From contig CP065955.1 of assembly GCA_016126655.1 (NCBI GenBank), forward strand, positions 913,001-977,000: a stretch of DNA of 64,000 nucleotides, written 5' to 3'. Positions 9,053 to 17,837 of the stretch are shown in pieces. How positions within the stretch are numbered: the stretch's first letter is position 1; the number at the start of each line of letters is the position of its first letter. A program made the translations under genes and the position numbers. The DNA is from Aerococcaceae bacterium zg-1292. Its GTDB lineage: Bacteria; Bacillota; Bacilli; Lactobacillales; Aerococcaceae. The notes beneath the pieces are model-generated. The model made no database searches, was not told the DNA's origin, and was given only the letters and a program-made list of their open reading frames with translations.

Positions 9053-10720
9053 ATGTCACATTTAACCGATTTGGACATTGCCAATCAAGTGCCTATGGCA
9101 CGCATCGAAACCATTGCCGCTAAAGTAGGAATTGCTGCAGAACATTTGTCACATTATGGCAAGTATAAAGCGAAAATTGATTTTACCAAAGGACCCCAAA
9201 AAGAAAAAGGCAAATTGATTTTAGTCACTGCCATCACCCCGACACCGGCTGGTGAAGGTAAAACAACGACATCCGTGGGGCTAGCTGACGCACTGAGTGC
9301 GATTGGTGAAGAAGCTATCTTAGCCTTACGAGAGCCATCCTTAGGACCCGTGTTCGGCATGAAAGGGGGGGCAGCTGGTGGTGGCTACGCACAAGTTGTA
9401 CCGATGGAAGATATTAATTTACACTTTACCGGAGACTTTCACGCGATTGGCGCTGCACATAATTTACTAGCAGCAATGTTGGATAATCACATTCATCATG
9501 GCAATGCCTTGAGCATTGATACCCGTTCGATTGTGTGGAAACGTGTCGTCGATATGAACGACCGTCAATTGCGTCATATCGTATCCGGTCTCAACGGTAA
9601 GTCCAATGGTGTGCCCCGTGAGGATGGCTATGATATTACTGTTGCCAGTGAAATTATGGCGATACTCTGTTTGGCTACTGATTTGATGGATTTAAAATCA
9701 CGCATTGCAAAAATTATCGTAGCCTATGATGTAGATGGCAAACCTGTAACAGCGGCAGATTTAAAAGCAGAAGGAGCAATGACCGCTTTACTAAAAGAAG
9801 CAATTCAGCCCAATCTGGTACAAACATTAGAACAAACGCCTGCCATTGTACACGGTGGTCCGTTTGCAAATATTGCGCATGGTTGTAACAGTGTCATTGC
9901 CACCAAAACAGCACTGCGCTATGCAGATTATGTGGTGACCGAAGCTGGTTTTGGTGCCGATTTAGGTGCAGAGAAATTTCTCGATATAAAATGCCGTGTC
10001 GCAGACTTAAAACCAAGTGCGGCTGTATTAGTGGCGACGATTCGCGCATTAAAAATGCATGGTGGTGTCGCAAAAACAGACTTAGCAAGCGAAAATCTTG
10101 AGGCTGTCGTCGCAGGTCTACCGAATTTACAACGTCATTTAGCAAATTTACAAGACGTGTATCAGCTACCAGTGGTTGTCGTCTTGAATAAATTTCCAAC
10201 TGATACAGAAGCAGAAGTTGACTTAGTCATTGATACTTGCCGCCAACGTGGTGTGGAAGTGATTCTATCCGATGTCTGGGCAAAAGGGAGCCAAGGTGGT
10301 ATAGAACTTGCCCGTAAAGTAGTCGAATTAGCGCAGCAGCCGAGTCAATTAACCTTTGCTTATGACTTGTATCAAAGTCTCGAAGCGAAATTAACTGCCA
10401 TAGTCCAACGAGTGTATCGCGGTAAATCGATTCAATTATCGCCGCGAGCCAGAAGACAAATGAAGCAATTAAAGGCTTTAGGTTATGACCACTTACCTAT
10501 TTGTATGGCGAAGACACAATACTCTTTTTCCGATAATGCTCAATTAATCGGAGCACCGGAAGATTTTGAAGTCACAATCAAAGCATTGCGACTTTCAGCC
10601 GGGGCAGGGTTTATCGTAGCACTGACTGGAGACATTATGACGATGCCTGGCTTACCTAAAGTTCCTGCAGCTGAGACCATTGATATTGACGCGCAAGGAC
10701 AGATTATTGGATTATTTTAA
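9053..10720 (+). CDS. fhs: Formate-tetrahydrofolate ligase
   Basis: 555 aa, the usual length. It makes 10-formyl-THF from formate, THF and ATP, feeding purine synthesis and fMet-tRNA. The ATP-binding loop [16 protein letters not shown] lies near residue 62; [18 protein letters not shown] and the formate/THF region [14 protein letters not shown] follow. Start ATG 9053 has AGAAGGAGTG upstream. It ends at a strong terminator at 10722. Confidence 0.95.
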   Translation: MSHLTDLDIANQVPMARIETIAAKVGIAAEHLSHYGKYKAKIDFTKGPQKEKGKLILVTAITPTPAGEGKTTTSVGLADALSAIGEEAILALREPSLGPVFGMKGGAAGGGYAQVVPMEDINLHFTGDFHAIGAAHNLLAAMLDNHIHHGNALSIDTRSIVWKRVVDMNDRQLRHIVSGLNGKSNGVPREDGYDITVASEIMAILCLATDLMDLKSRIAKIIVAYDVDGKPVTAADLKAEGAMTALLKEAIQPNLVQTLEQTPAIVHGGPFANIAHGCNSVIATKTALRYADYVVTEAGFGADLGAEKFLDIKCRVADLKPSAAVLVATIRALKMHGGVAKTDLASENLEAVVAGLPNLQRHLANLQDVYQLPVVVVLNKFPTDTEAEVDLVIDTCRQRGVEVILSDVWAKGSQGGIELARKVVELAQQPSQLTFAYDLYQSLEAKLTAIVQRVYRGKSIQLSPRARRQMKQLKALGYDHLPICMAKTQYSFSDNAQLIGAPEDFEVTIKALRLSAGAGFIVALTGDIMTMPGLPKVPAAETIDIDAQGQIIGLF

Positions 10721-10721
10721 G

Positions 10722-10746
10722 ACTAGGCGACAGCCTAGTTTTTTTG
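10722..10746 (+). terminator. Terminator after fhs
   Basis: Perfect stem ACTAGGC/GCCTAGT with a short loop, then seven T. Confidence 0.85.
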
Positions 10747-10835
10747 CGATGCGTACCGATTCTTTTCGCTTACGAACATTTGCGCCATCAGACACTCATT
10801 TTTCAATAAAATTCTAACACTCTGTTAATTAAATT

Positions 10836-10844
10836 TGGTACAAT
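10836..10844 (+). promoter_or_regulatory. Extended -10 promoter of the trmK leader array
   Basis: TGgTACAAT, with the -10 hexamer at 10839-10844; no convincing -35. The predicted start near 10851 coincides with the first base of the repeat array. The adhesin genes at 43575 and 50820 use the same TGGTACAAT core. Confidence 0.6.
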
Positions 10845-10851
10845 ACAAGTA

Positions 10852-11560
10852 TGCGTTTGAAATGAACCACTTGAAGACATAGTGTGAGAGAGGACGTTCT
10901 GCCTCGAACCACTGGAGCAAAAAGCGCAGGAGTACGTCAGTACTCTGAGCATTTTTGAGAAGTGGACGTCGAGGCAGTCCGAACGAACCGGAATAAACCA
11001 TGGTGTGAGAGAGGACGTTCTGCCTCGAACCACTGGAGTAAAAAGCGCAGGAGAACGTCAGTACTCTGAGCATTTTTGAGAAGTGGATGTCGAGGCAGTC
11101 CGAACGAACCGGAATACAAAAAAGTGGTGTGCGAGCAACGCACAGAGGGGACTTCTGAAGTGGATGTCATTTCAGCGAGATGGAACCCAAATACAACATG
11201 GTGAGAGCGCGGGTGTTGTGACTCGGATCACTGGAGCAGAGTTCGCCGAAGCGCGGAGGCGCTTCAAGAGCTATGCGAAGTGGATGCCGAGTCAACCCAA
11301 GCGAACCCAAATACAACATGGTGAGAGCGCAGGTGCTCTGACTCGGATCACTGGAGAAAAATACCGGCGTGCGAGTAACGCACAGAGGGATTTTTTGAAG
11401 TGGATGCCGAGTCAACCTAAGCGAACCCAAATACAACATGGTGTGACAACGAGCGCTTTGAAATGAACCACTGGAGGAAGTCGCCGGCGTGCGAGCAACG
11501 CACAGAGGAGACTACTGAAGTGGATGTCATTTCAGCGAGTTGGAACCAAAATACAGGAGA
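10852..11560 (+). repeat. Long array of 120-bp leader units before trmK
   Basis: A 5' stub (10852-10876) is followed by units at about 10881 and 11001 (type b: outer GGAC 10892-10895 with GTCC 10977-10980, inner hairpin GGAGTAC/GTACTC), a 3' half of a type c unit (11122-11197), then units at 11199, 11319 and 11439 spaced exactly 120 bp. Unit 11199 pairs GACTCGG 11220-11226 with CCGAGTC 11287-11293 and GGGT with ACCC. Unit 11319 pairs AGGT 11331-11334 with ACCT 11415-11418, a compensatory change. The last unit (type c, GAAATGA/TCATTTC) runs into the Shine-Dalgarno of trmK. The leader is over 700 nt long. Confidence 0.85.
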
Positions 11561-11567
11561 CAAACCA

Positions 11568-12305
11568 ATGAATTCAGAAAAATTATCGACGCGACTGCAT
11601 CAAGTAGCAGCGTATTTAATTGAATATGCCAACGAACCCCTGCGGTTAGCTGATATCGGCAGTGACCACGCGTATTTACCTTGTTATTTAGGATTAAATA
11701 ACCACCTAGAATTTGCGGTTGCTGGTGAAGTCGTTGAAGGACCCTTTCAATCGGCAACAAATGAAGTAGCTGCACGACAATTAACGGATATTATCGCAGT
11801 GCGTAAAGGTGACGGTCTAGCCGTCGTTACGCCTGAGGACCACTTGAATGCGATAAGTATTTGTGGCATGGGTGGGTCTTTGATTCGTGATATTTTAGCT
11901 AAAGGGGAAGACTTATTAACACCCGAAATGCTTGTCGTATTACAGCCGAATATGGCTAGTTTCCAACTACGTCAATGGTTGAATCTTAATCAATTTGAGT
12001 TTTTAACAGAAACTGTCGTGACTGATCACCAGCGTCAATATGAAATTATTGTTGCGCGTAAAGTAGCAGAGCCAGTGGAATCCTTATCATTAAAAGCACT
12101 ACAATTTGGTCCGTTTAATTTGCAACATCCAACAACCGCCTTTTATGAAAAATGGCAAGGCGAATTAGCCGTGTTGCAACAAGTACGCCAGCAATTGGAA
12201 CAAACTGTTGATGCCACACATACGAAAGCACAAGCCGTGCGTGAACAAATCGAATTAATCGAAGCAGTGTTGAGCGAAGCTCCCACTGATATGACAACAA
12301 CGTGA
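11568..12305 (+). CDS. trmK: tRNA (adenine22-N1)-methyltransferase TrmK
   Basis: 245 aa from ATG 11568, chosen because AGGAGA (11555-11560) lies just upstream; the longer frame from 11463 only reads through a leader repeat. SAM-binding motifs: LADIGSDHAYLP near residue 26, then AGEVVEGP and SICGMGGSLI near 100. The family methylates A22 of tRNAs using a Rossmann domain and a C-terminal coiled coil, which is visible here as the Glu/Gln-rich helix at residues ~195-235. The next gene is NIF3-like, the conserved Firmicute pair. Confidence 0.9.
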   Translation: MNSEKLSTRLHQVAAYLIEYANEPLRLADIGSDHAYLPCYLGLNNHLEFAVAGEVVEGPFQSATNEVAARQLTDIIAVRKGDGLAVVTPEDHLNAISICGMGGSLIRDILAKGEDLLTPEMLVVLQPNMASFQLRQWLNLNQFEFLTETVVTDHQRQYEIIVARKVAEPVESLSLKALQFGPFNLQHPTTAFYEKWQGELAVLQQVRQQLEQTVDATHTKAQAVREQIELIEAVLSEAPTDMTTT

Positions 12306-12355
12306 TGATGCGACACGACCATAGTAACGAATCTTAACAAGAAAGGAAGTAGACG

Positions 12356-13162
12356 ATGACAACATTAACATTTCAGCAGCTGATGGATTATTTGAACGAG
12401 TTGTATCCACCACATTTGGCTGAAGATTGGGACCAAGTTGGGTTGCATTTTGGAGACCCAAGTGCACCAGTCCAGCGTATTCTGACCACATTGGACATCC
12501 GTGATGCAGTTGTTGATGAAGCGATTGCCCAAGGTGTGGATACGATAATTGCCCATCACCCGATATTATTTCATGGTATTAAGCGATTTAACCTTTCAGA
12601 CCCGCAGACACAAGTCTATGCTAAGCTGATAAAGCATGATATAAAAGTATTTGCGATGCATACCAATCACGATATTCAGTGGAATGGTATGAATGATTGG
12701 CTCAGTGAAGAGTTAGGATTGGAAAACATTCGTGCCTTAGAACGACCGGAGGATGAAGATAATCCAGGATTAGGGCGTATCGGTGAGTTGCCAAAACCTC
12801 TGTCGCGTGACGCATTGTTAAACTTATTGAAAACCACCTATCACCGCACTCAATTACCGGTTATTGAGATGACGCCTAAAGAGAGCTATCAACGCATTGC
12901 GTTAATCGGTGGCGCTGGTTCAAGCTACGCACATTTAGCAGCAACTTTAAAAGCGGATGTCTATTTGACTGGCGACATCACCTATCATGCGGCACAAGCC
13001 TGTGAACAATTACCGCTAATGACGGTGGATGTTGGACATTATACTGAAGTTATTTTTGCTAAGAAAATTGCTGCTTTACTTAATGATACTGCAACAGCAC
13101 AACAATGGGATATTGAAGCGACACCGACTACGATTAATATTAATCCATTTAAATACGAGTAA
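12356..13162 (+). CDS. NIF3-like dinuclear metal protein (YqfO family)
   Basis: 268 aa, so it lacks the PII-like insert of ~370-residue YqfO proteins. Metal-binding motifs are intact: IIAHHPILFHGIK near residue 65, AMHTNHDI near 100, TGDITYHAA near 205 and VDVGHYTEV near 225. Family members are often annotated GTP cyclohydrolase 1 type 2, but the function is not settled. It lies 50 bp after trmK with its own GAAAGGAAG site, almost certainly the same operon. Confidence 0.85.
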   Translation: MTTLTFQQLMDYLNELYPPHLAEDWDQVGLHFGDPSAPVQRILTTLDIRDAVVDEAIAQGVDTIIAHHPILFHGIKRFNLSDPQTQVYAKLIKHDIKVFAMHTNHDIQWNGMNDWLSEELGLENIRALERPEDEDNPGLGRIGELPKPLSRDALLNLLKTTYHRTQLPVIEMTPKESYQRIALIGGAGSSYAHLAATLKADVYLTGDITYHAAQACEQLPLMTVDVGHYTEVIFAKKIAALLNDTATAQQWDIEATPTTININPFKYE

Positions 13163-13210
13163 TATTAGAAGAAAAAATACGAACATTTAAGAACAAAAGG
13201 AGTAGATTTT

Positions 13211-14446
13211 ATGCCAAATTTATTTAACCAAACCAGAGACCGTTTAATTCGCTACGCGAAAATTAATACCCGCTCAGATGTTAATAGCAAGACGATCCCA
13301 TCAACAGCGATTCAATTTGATTTATTGCATTTACTAGTGAATGAGTTAAAAGCGTTAGGTATGCAAGACGTAGTGTTAAACCCAACTAACGCCTTTGTCA
13401 CAGCGACCTTACCTGCCAATACAGATGCTGAAGTACCAAGTATGGGCTTTATCGCTCATGTGGATACAGCTGATTTTAATGCGGAAAATGTACAACCACA
13501 ATTGATTGAAAATTATGATGGCGGCGACATTGTATTAAACGCAGCACAAAACATTGTGATGAAAACGGATGAGTTTCCAAACTTAGCACCGTACAAAGGT
13601 CAAACATTAATTACGACGGATGGTACAACCTTACTCGGTGCCGATGATAAATCAGGTATTGCAGAAATCATGACAGCGATGGAATACTTAATCGCGCATC
13701 CCGAAATTAAACATGGTGAAGTAAAAGTTGCCTTCGGTCCAGATGAAGAAATTGGTCGTGGTGCAGACCACTTTGATGTGGATAGTTTTGCGACTGATTT
13801 TGCTTATACAATGGACGGCGGTCCGGTTGGTGAATTGGAATACGAAAGTTTTAATGCTGCTTGCTTAAACTTACGCATTACTGGTAAAAATATTCACCCA
13901 GGTACTGCTAAAGGTAAAATGATCAATGCCATTACGATTGCTAATCAATTTATTTCAAAATTACCGGCAAACGAAGCGCCAGAATTTACCGATGGTCGCC
14001 AAGGTTTCTACCATGTGAATGAAATCAGTGGAACGGTAGACGAAGCGTTTGTATCATTAATCATCCGTGATTTTGACCGTGCAGATTTTGAAGCACGTAA
14101 AGCTTTTGTCACTAAAGCCGTAGCCGAAGTCAATGCACAATATCCTTACGAAGTGATTGAATCGGAATTATTTGATCAATACTACAATATGGCTGAAGTG
14201 ATTGAAAAAGATATGCGTTCGGTTGATTTAGCTAAAGAAGCGATGGAAGTATTGGATATTTCTGTAGATATTAAGCCAATTCGTGGTGGTACGGATGGGT
14301 CTAAAATCAGCTTTATGGGTATTCCAACGCCTAATATTTTTGCTGGTGGTGAAAATATGCATGGTCGCTATGAGTTTGTAGCTGTTGAATCAATGGTCAA
14401 AGCGGCGCAAGTGATTGTCAAAATTATTGAATTAGCAGCGAAATAA
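13211..14446 (+). CDS. pepT: Peptidase T (tripeptidase)
   Basis: 411 aa, typical length. Cytoplasmic zinc aminopeptidase that removes the N-terminal residue of tripeptides. M20 signatures: GFIAHVDTADFN near residue 77, GADDKSGIAEI near 140, FGPDEEIGRGADHFD near 175, MDGGPVGELEYE and, near the end, RGGTDGSKISFMGIPTPNIF. Start ATG 13211 follows AAAGGAG. It lies 48 bp after the NIF3-like gene and may share its transcript. Confidence 0.95.
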   Translation: MPNLFNQTRDRLIRYAKINTRSDVNSKTIPSTAIQFDLLHLLVNELKALGMQDVVLNPTNAFVTATLPANTDAEVPSMGFIAHVDTADFNAENVQPQLIENYDGGDIVLNAAQNIVMKTDEFPNLAPYKGQTLITTDGTTLLGADDKSGIAEIMTAMEYLIAHPEIKHGEVKVAFGPDEEIGRGADHFDVDSFATDFAYTMDGGPVGELEYESFNAACLNLRITGKNIHPGTAKGKMINAITIANQFISKLPANEAPEFTDGRQGFYHVNEISGTVDEAFVSLIIRDFDRADFEARKAFVTKAVAEVNAQYPYEVIESELFDQYYNMAEVIEKDMRSVDLAKEAMEVLDISVDIKPIRGGTDGSKISFMGIPTPNIFAGGENMHGRYEFVAVESMVKAAQVIVKIIELAAK

Positions 14447-14481
14447 TGGCTGAAACAAGTGCACTCTGTGCTTGAAATATA

Positions 14482-14540
14482 AAGGGATACAGTGAAAATG
14501 TGTGGTAATTTAGAGCATTTATCACCGTATCCTTATTTTG
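14482..14540 (+). terminator. Probable terminator after pepT
   Basis: AAGGGATACAGTGA (14482-14495) pairs imperfectly with TATCACCGTATCCTT (14520-14534) around a ~24-nt loop, followed by ATTTTG. Pairing is good but the T-tract is weak. Confidence 0.5.
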
Positions 14541-14644
14541 ATGGTTGGTTGTAATTAAAACTACTTGTATATTATAGGTTCGAACGAGATAAGTTATTAA
14601 TTAAAGAAGGGTATAGAAATTGATTATAATATAAGGGAGGTTTA

Positions 14645-16069
14645 TTGAAATTGGATTTATCAAAATATATCGGGGAAGCGACTTCCTATGATAAAAAAGA
14701 AAAACTTGAGATAAGCAAACCGAAAAGTTGGTTAAAAAGTGTAAGTGCATTTGCAAACGGTCGTGGTGGTAAATTGATATTCGGTGCAAAAGAAGATAAT
14801 ACAATATTAGGACTAGATGATTATCAGAAAGATTCCGAAAATATCAGTGAGATTATTAAGATCAGAATGGATTCCATACCAGAATTTGATATGGAAATTC
14901 TGGATATTGAAGAAAAAGTGATATTAATTTTAAATATCTATCCAGGTAAACACACTCCTTATTTTGTAATAGACAGTGGTTCGAGAACTGCATATAAAAG
15001 AGTGGGGAATCAAAGTGTTCCTGCAACAAGAATAGATTTATTTAATATGTCATTGAAAGCACAAAGAGTAACTTATGATTCACTGGAATCCGATAAGAAA
15101 ATACAAGATGTAACTTTTAAAGAACTAGCTATTGAATATAAAAATAGGACTTTAAAAGAATTCGAAAAAAAAGATTTAATATCTTTTGGATTGATAAATG
15201 AGGAAGGTCATTTAACTATAGCGGGCAGCCTTTTTGCGGATGGATATCAAGTATATCAATCAAGAGTTTTTTGTACCAGATGGAATGGACTTACCAAGGC
15301 AAATGGTCTAATGGATGCTTTAGATGACCAGGAGTTTGAAGGAAATATTATATATCTTTTGAAGGCGTCTATGGATTTTGTAAAGAGAAATTCTAAAAAA
15401 ATGTGGAAAAAAGGACCTATGTATAGAGTAGAATATCCGGAGTATCCTGAAAGAGCAGTGCAAGAAGCAATTGTCAATGCTCTGATTCATAGAGATTATT
15501 CAATAATTGGAAGTGAAGTACATTTGGATATTTATGATGATAGAATGGAAATTTATTCTCCGGGCGGTATGTATGATGGTACTTTTGTTCAAAATATTAA
15601 TCCATACAATATTTCGTCATCTAGAAGAAATCCTGTACTTGCTGATTTATTTGCACGAATGGATTTAATGGAAAGACGAGGATCCGGACTCAGAAAGATT
15701 ATTGAAGCCTATGAATTTGAAGAAAATTATACGGTAGAATTAATACCTGAATTTAGATCAACAGAAAGTGCATTTTTTACGATTTTAAAGAATCTAAATT
15801 TTGATTCAAAAAATGAGGGTCAAAGTGACGGTCAAAATGAGGGTCAAAATGAGGGTCAAAATGAAGGTCAAAAATTGAAACCTAAAGATAGACATGAGAA
15901 AATAATTAATTTAATGAAAAACAAAGAGAATATTACGGCATTAGAATTATCGGAATTACTTTTTGTGTCTATAAGTACAATAGAGAGAGATTTGAAAAAA
16001 TTGACAGATGAAAATATTATCGAATATATCGGTAGTGCGAAAGATGGTTATTGGTCAGTGAAGGAATAA
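14645..16069 (+). CDS. AlbA_2/HATPase-type putative transcriptional regulator
   Basis: 474 aa starting at TTG 14645, five bases after GGGAGG (14635-14640). The N-terminal AlbA_2-like domain has SVSAFANGRGGKLIFGAKED. The middle part resembles the RecG-like/HATPase_c_4 proteins (AVQEAIVNALIHRDYS; GSGLRKI), and the C-terminal ~60 residues form a winged helix (LELSELLFVSISTIERDLKKL). Such proteins are accessory regulators of unknown target. A tandem NEGQ repeat (12-bp unit, 15812-15871) links the two halves. The gene is clearly more AT-rich than its neighbours and stands alone, suggesting horizontal acquisition. Confidence 0.7.
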   Translation: MKLDLSKYIGEATSYDKKEKLEISKPKSWLKSVSAFANGRGGKLIFGAKEDNTILGLDDYQKDSENISEIIKIRMDSIPEFDMEILDIEEKVILILNIYPGKHTPYFVIDSGSRTAYKRVGNQSVPATRIDLFNMSLKAQRVTYDSLESDKKIQDVTFKELAIEYKNRTLKEFEKKDLISFGLINEEGHLTIAGSLFADGYQVYQSRVFCTRWNGLTKANGLMDALDDQEFEGNIIYLLKASMDFVKRNSKKMWKKGPMYRVEYPEYPERAVQEAIVNALIHRDYSIIGSEVHLDIYDDRMEIYSPGGMYDGTFVQNINPYNISSSRRNPVLADLFARMDLMERRGSGLRKIIEAYEFEENYTVELIPEFRSTESAFFTILKNLNFDSKNEGQSDGQNEGQNEGQNEGQKLKPKDRHEKIINLMKNKENITALELSELLFVSISTIERDLKKLTDENIIEYIGSAKDGYWSVKE

Positions 16070-16175
16070 AAAAGAGATTTGTTTTTATGAATTTTGTTTA
16101 CATGTAACAGTGAAAGAATTTTTCATGTTTTAAGTCTTATATTTAAGGAAGTTTTTTCGTCCAAATACTGAAAAC

Positions 16176-16222
16176 AAAAAACGCTACAAAGCTTGTTGTA
16201 TCAGGTGTTGTAGCGTTTTTTT
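16176..16222 (+). terminator. Terminator after the AlbA_2-type gene
   Basis: AACGCTACAA pairs with TTGTAGCGTT around a 17-nt loop, with T8 downstream and A-rich sequence upstream, so it may work in both directions. The rest of 16070-16520 holds no gene I can support. Confidence 0.75.
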
Positions 16223-16524
16223 TGCTTCTAATCTACACAACTTTATCTAGATACGAAATTCCACAAATCCTTTTAGTTAAATTAAGTGGGGCACACGATG
16301 ATACACAGTGACCAATGGAGTACACTATACAGTAAAGAAATAGAACCAAAATAAAAGTCGAAATATCAAAAAACTAGTAGAAAGGACACACTTGCATCAT
16401 GTCCGGCATCTAAGTCGTTAGTAGTTTAAAGTGGAGCGTTATCACATAGAGTCAATTACATGAACAATTACTTTTATACATCTATAAACATTCGTTTTTA
16501 ACCGTTTTCTTAAGCGTTTTCTTC

Positions 16525-16553
16525 TTGCTTTTTACTTAAAATTAGACTATAAT
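16525..16553 (+). promoter_or_regulatory. Promoter of the BMP-type binding protein gene
   Basis: TTGCTT (16525-16530), 17 bp, TATAAT (16548-16553). Start codon 61 bp downstream with GGAGG at 16603-16607. No purine-riboswitch-like fold was noticed in the upstream 300 bp. Confidence 0.75.
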
Positions 16554-16614
16554 AAAGGTGGGTTAGGGAAGAAGAGTAAAATAGACTAACCAAATAACTT
16601 TTTGGAGGATTACA

Positions 16615-17637
16615 ATGAAAAAGTTTGTTAGTTTAGCGTCAACAGCGCTAGTATTAAGTTCAGTGGCGGTGCCATCTGTATTGGCAGAAGAAAAAAAGGA
16701 TTTCTCAGTTGTTATGGTTACCGACACTGGTGGTGTTGATGACAAATCATTTAACCAAAGTGCTTGGGAAGGTTTAACAGCGTTCGGTGAGGAAAATGGT
16801 TTAGAAAAAAATAAAGGCTATCACTATCTACAATCTTCAAGTGATTCTGATTATGTGACAAACTTAGAATTGGCTGTAGCTGGTGGTTATGACGTGACTT
16901 TTGGTATTGGTTACAAATTAGCTGAGGCAGTAGAACAAGTAGCAAAAGCAAATCCAGAACGTCATTTTGCAATTGTAGACTCTGTAGTAGATTTACCAAA
17001 CGTTGCTTCCATTGGATTTAAAGATCACGAAGCTGCTTTCTTAGCAGGTGTGGCTGCCGCTAAAACAACAAAAACCAATAAAGTTGGTTTCATTGGTGGT
17101 ATCAAAGGGGAAGTTATCGACCGTTTTGAAGCTGGTTTCGTAGAAGGTGTGAAAGCCGTTAATAAAGATATCAAAGTAGAAGTTCAATATGCAGACAGTT
17201 TCTCTGATGCAGCTAAAGGTAAACAATTAGCATCAGCAATGTTTGCAAATGACATTGATGTTGTGTTCCACGCATCTGGTGGTGTGGGTGAAGGTGTCTT
17301 CACTGAAGCGAAAGACATCGTGAAAAATGACCCATCTCGTGACATTTGGGTAATCGGTGTTGACCGTGACCAAGATGCCGAAGGTATTGTGGAAGTAGAC
17401 GGTAAAGAACGTCACTTAACCTTAACATCTACATTAAAAGGTGTTGGCGAAGCAGTTAAGAAAGTTTCAGAAGATGCTAAAGCTGGTAATTTTAAAGCGG
17501 GTGTACAAAAATTCGGTTTAGAAGATGATGGTGTTGGCTTGTCAGACGGACAATTAACTGATGAAGTTAAAAAAGTTGTCGCAGAATACAAAGAAAAAAT
17601 CATTAAAGGCGAAATCGAAATTCCTGAAAAACCATAA
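16615..17637 (+). CDS. BMP-family nucleoside-binding protein without lipobox
   Basis: 340 aa. The family binds nucleosides outside the membrane and delivers them to an RbsA-like importer, encoded next (17838-21429). The mature part opens with VVMVTDTGGVDDKSFNQSAW, typical of BmpA/PnrA/Tmp proteins, and later has GFIGGIKGEVIDRFEAGF. The signal peptide is hydrophobic but ends VAVPSVLA-EEKKD with no cysteine, so it looks like a signal peptidase I substrate and not a lipoprotein, unlike nearly all Gram-positive family members. A strong terminator follows, which would let the binding protein be made in excess over the transporter. Confidence 0.88.
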   Translation: MKKFVSLASTALVLSSVAVPSVLAEEKKDFSVVMVTDTGGVDDKSFNQSAWEGLTAFGEENGLEKNKGYHYLQSSSDSDYVTNLELAVAGGYDVTFGIGYKLAEAVEQVAKANPERHFAIVDSVVDLPNVASIGFKDHEAAFLAGVAAAKTTKTNKVGFIGGIKGEVIDRFEAGFVEGVKAVNKDIKVEVQYADSFSDAAKGKQLASAMFANDIDVVFHASGGVGEGVFTEAKDIVKNDPSRDIWVIGVDRDQDAEGIVEVDGKERHLTLTSTLKGVGEAVKKVSEDAKAGNFKAGVQKFGLEDDGVGLSDGQLTDEVKKVVAEYKEKIIKGEIEIPEKP

Positions 17638-17666
17638 TTTTCAATGACAATTAAAAAATTTTGTAG

Positions 17667-17703
17667 AGTAGAGCAGAAAATGCACTTCTGCTCTACTTTT
17701 TTT
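17667..17703 (+). terminator. Terminator between the binding protein and transporter genes
   Basis: Perfect 12-bp stem AGTAGAGCAGAA/TTCTGCTCTACT with loop AATGCA-type and T7. Confidence 0.85.
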
Positions 17704-17716
17704 GAAGAATATTTAG

Positions 17717-17746
17717 TATAATATACATTAGAAAAGCGCTTTACAT
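17717..17746 (+). promoter_or_regulatory. -10 box and cre-like palindrome before the transporter operon
   Basis: TATAAT (17717-17722) has only a weak -35 (TACTTT, 17694). Just downstream lies AAAAGCGCTTT (17732-17742), which resembles the core of a catabolite-response element; CcpA binding there would block transcription. The match to the full cre consensus is imperfect. Confidence 0.4.
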
Positions 17747-17837
17747 ATCTAAAATTTTTCTGCTATCATTCAATATTATTTTTAAAAATGGAAGATATTA
17801 GCGCCAAAATAATAAAAATAGAAAGAGGGGGATGACC

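Noticed and set aside
8848-9084. Minus-strand frames upstream of fhs
   Set aside because: They lie in decayed leader units and overlap the fhs start, with no recognisable domain.
2141-11560. The leader units as T-box riboswitches
   Set aside because: No AGGGTGGNACCGCG T-box sequence or specifier loop is visible, and the downstream genes are not amino-acid related.
11083-11567. N-terminal extension of TrmK from 11463 and the frame 11083-11466
   Set aside because: Both translate leader repeats; the AGGAGA site places the TrmK start at 11568.
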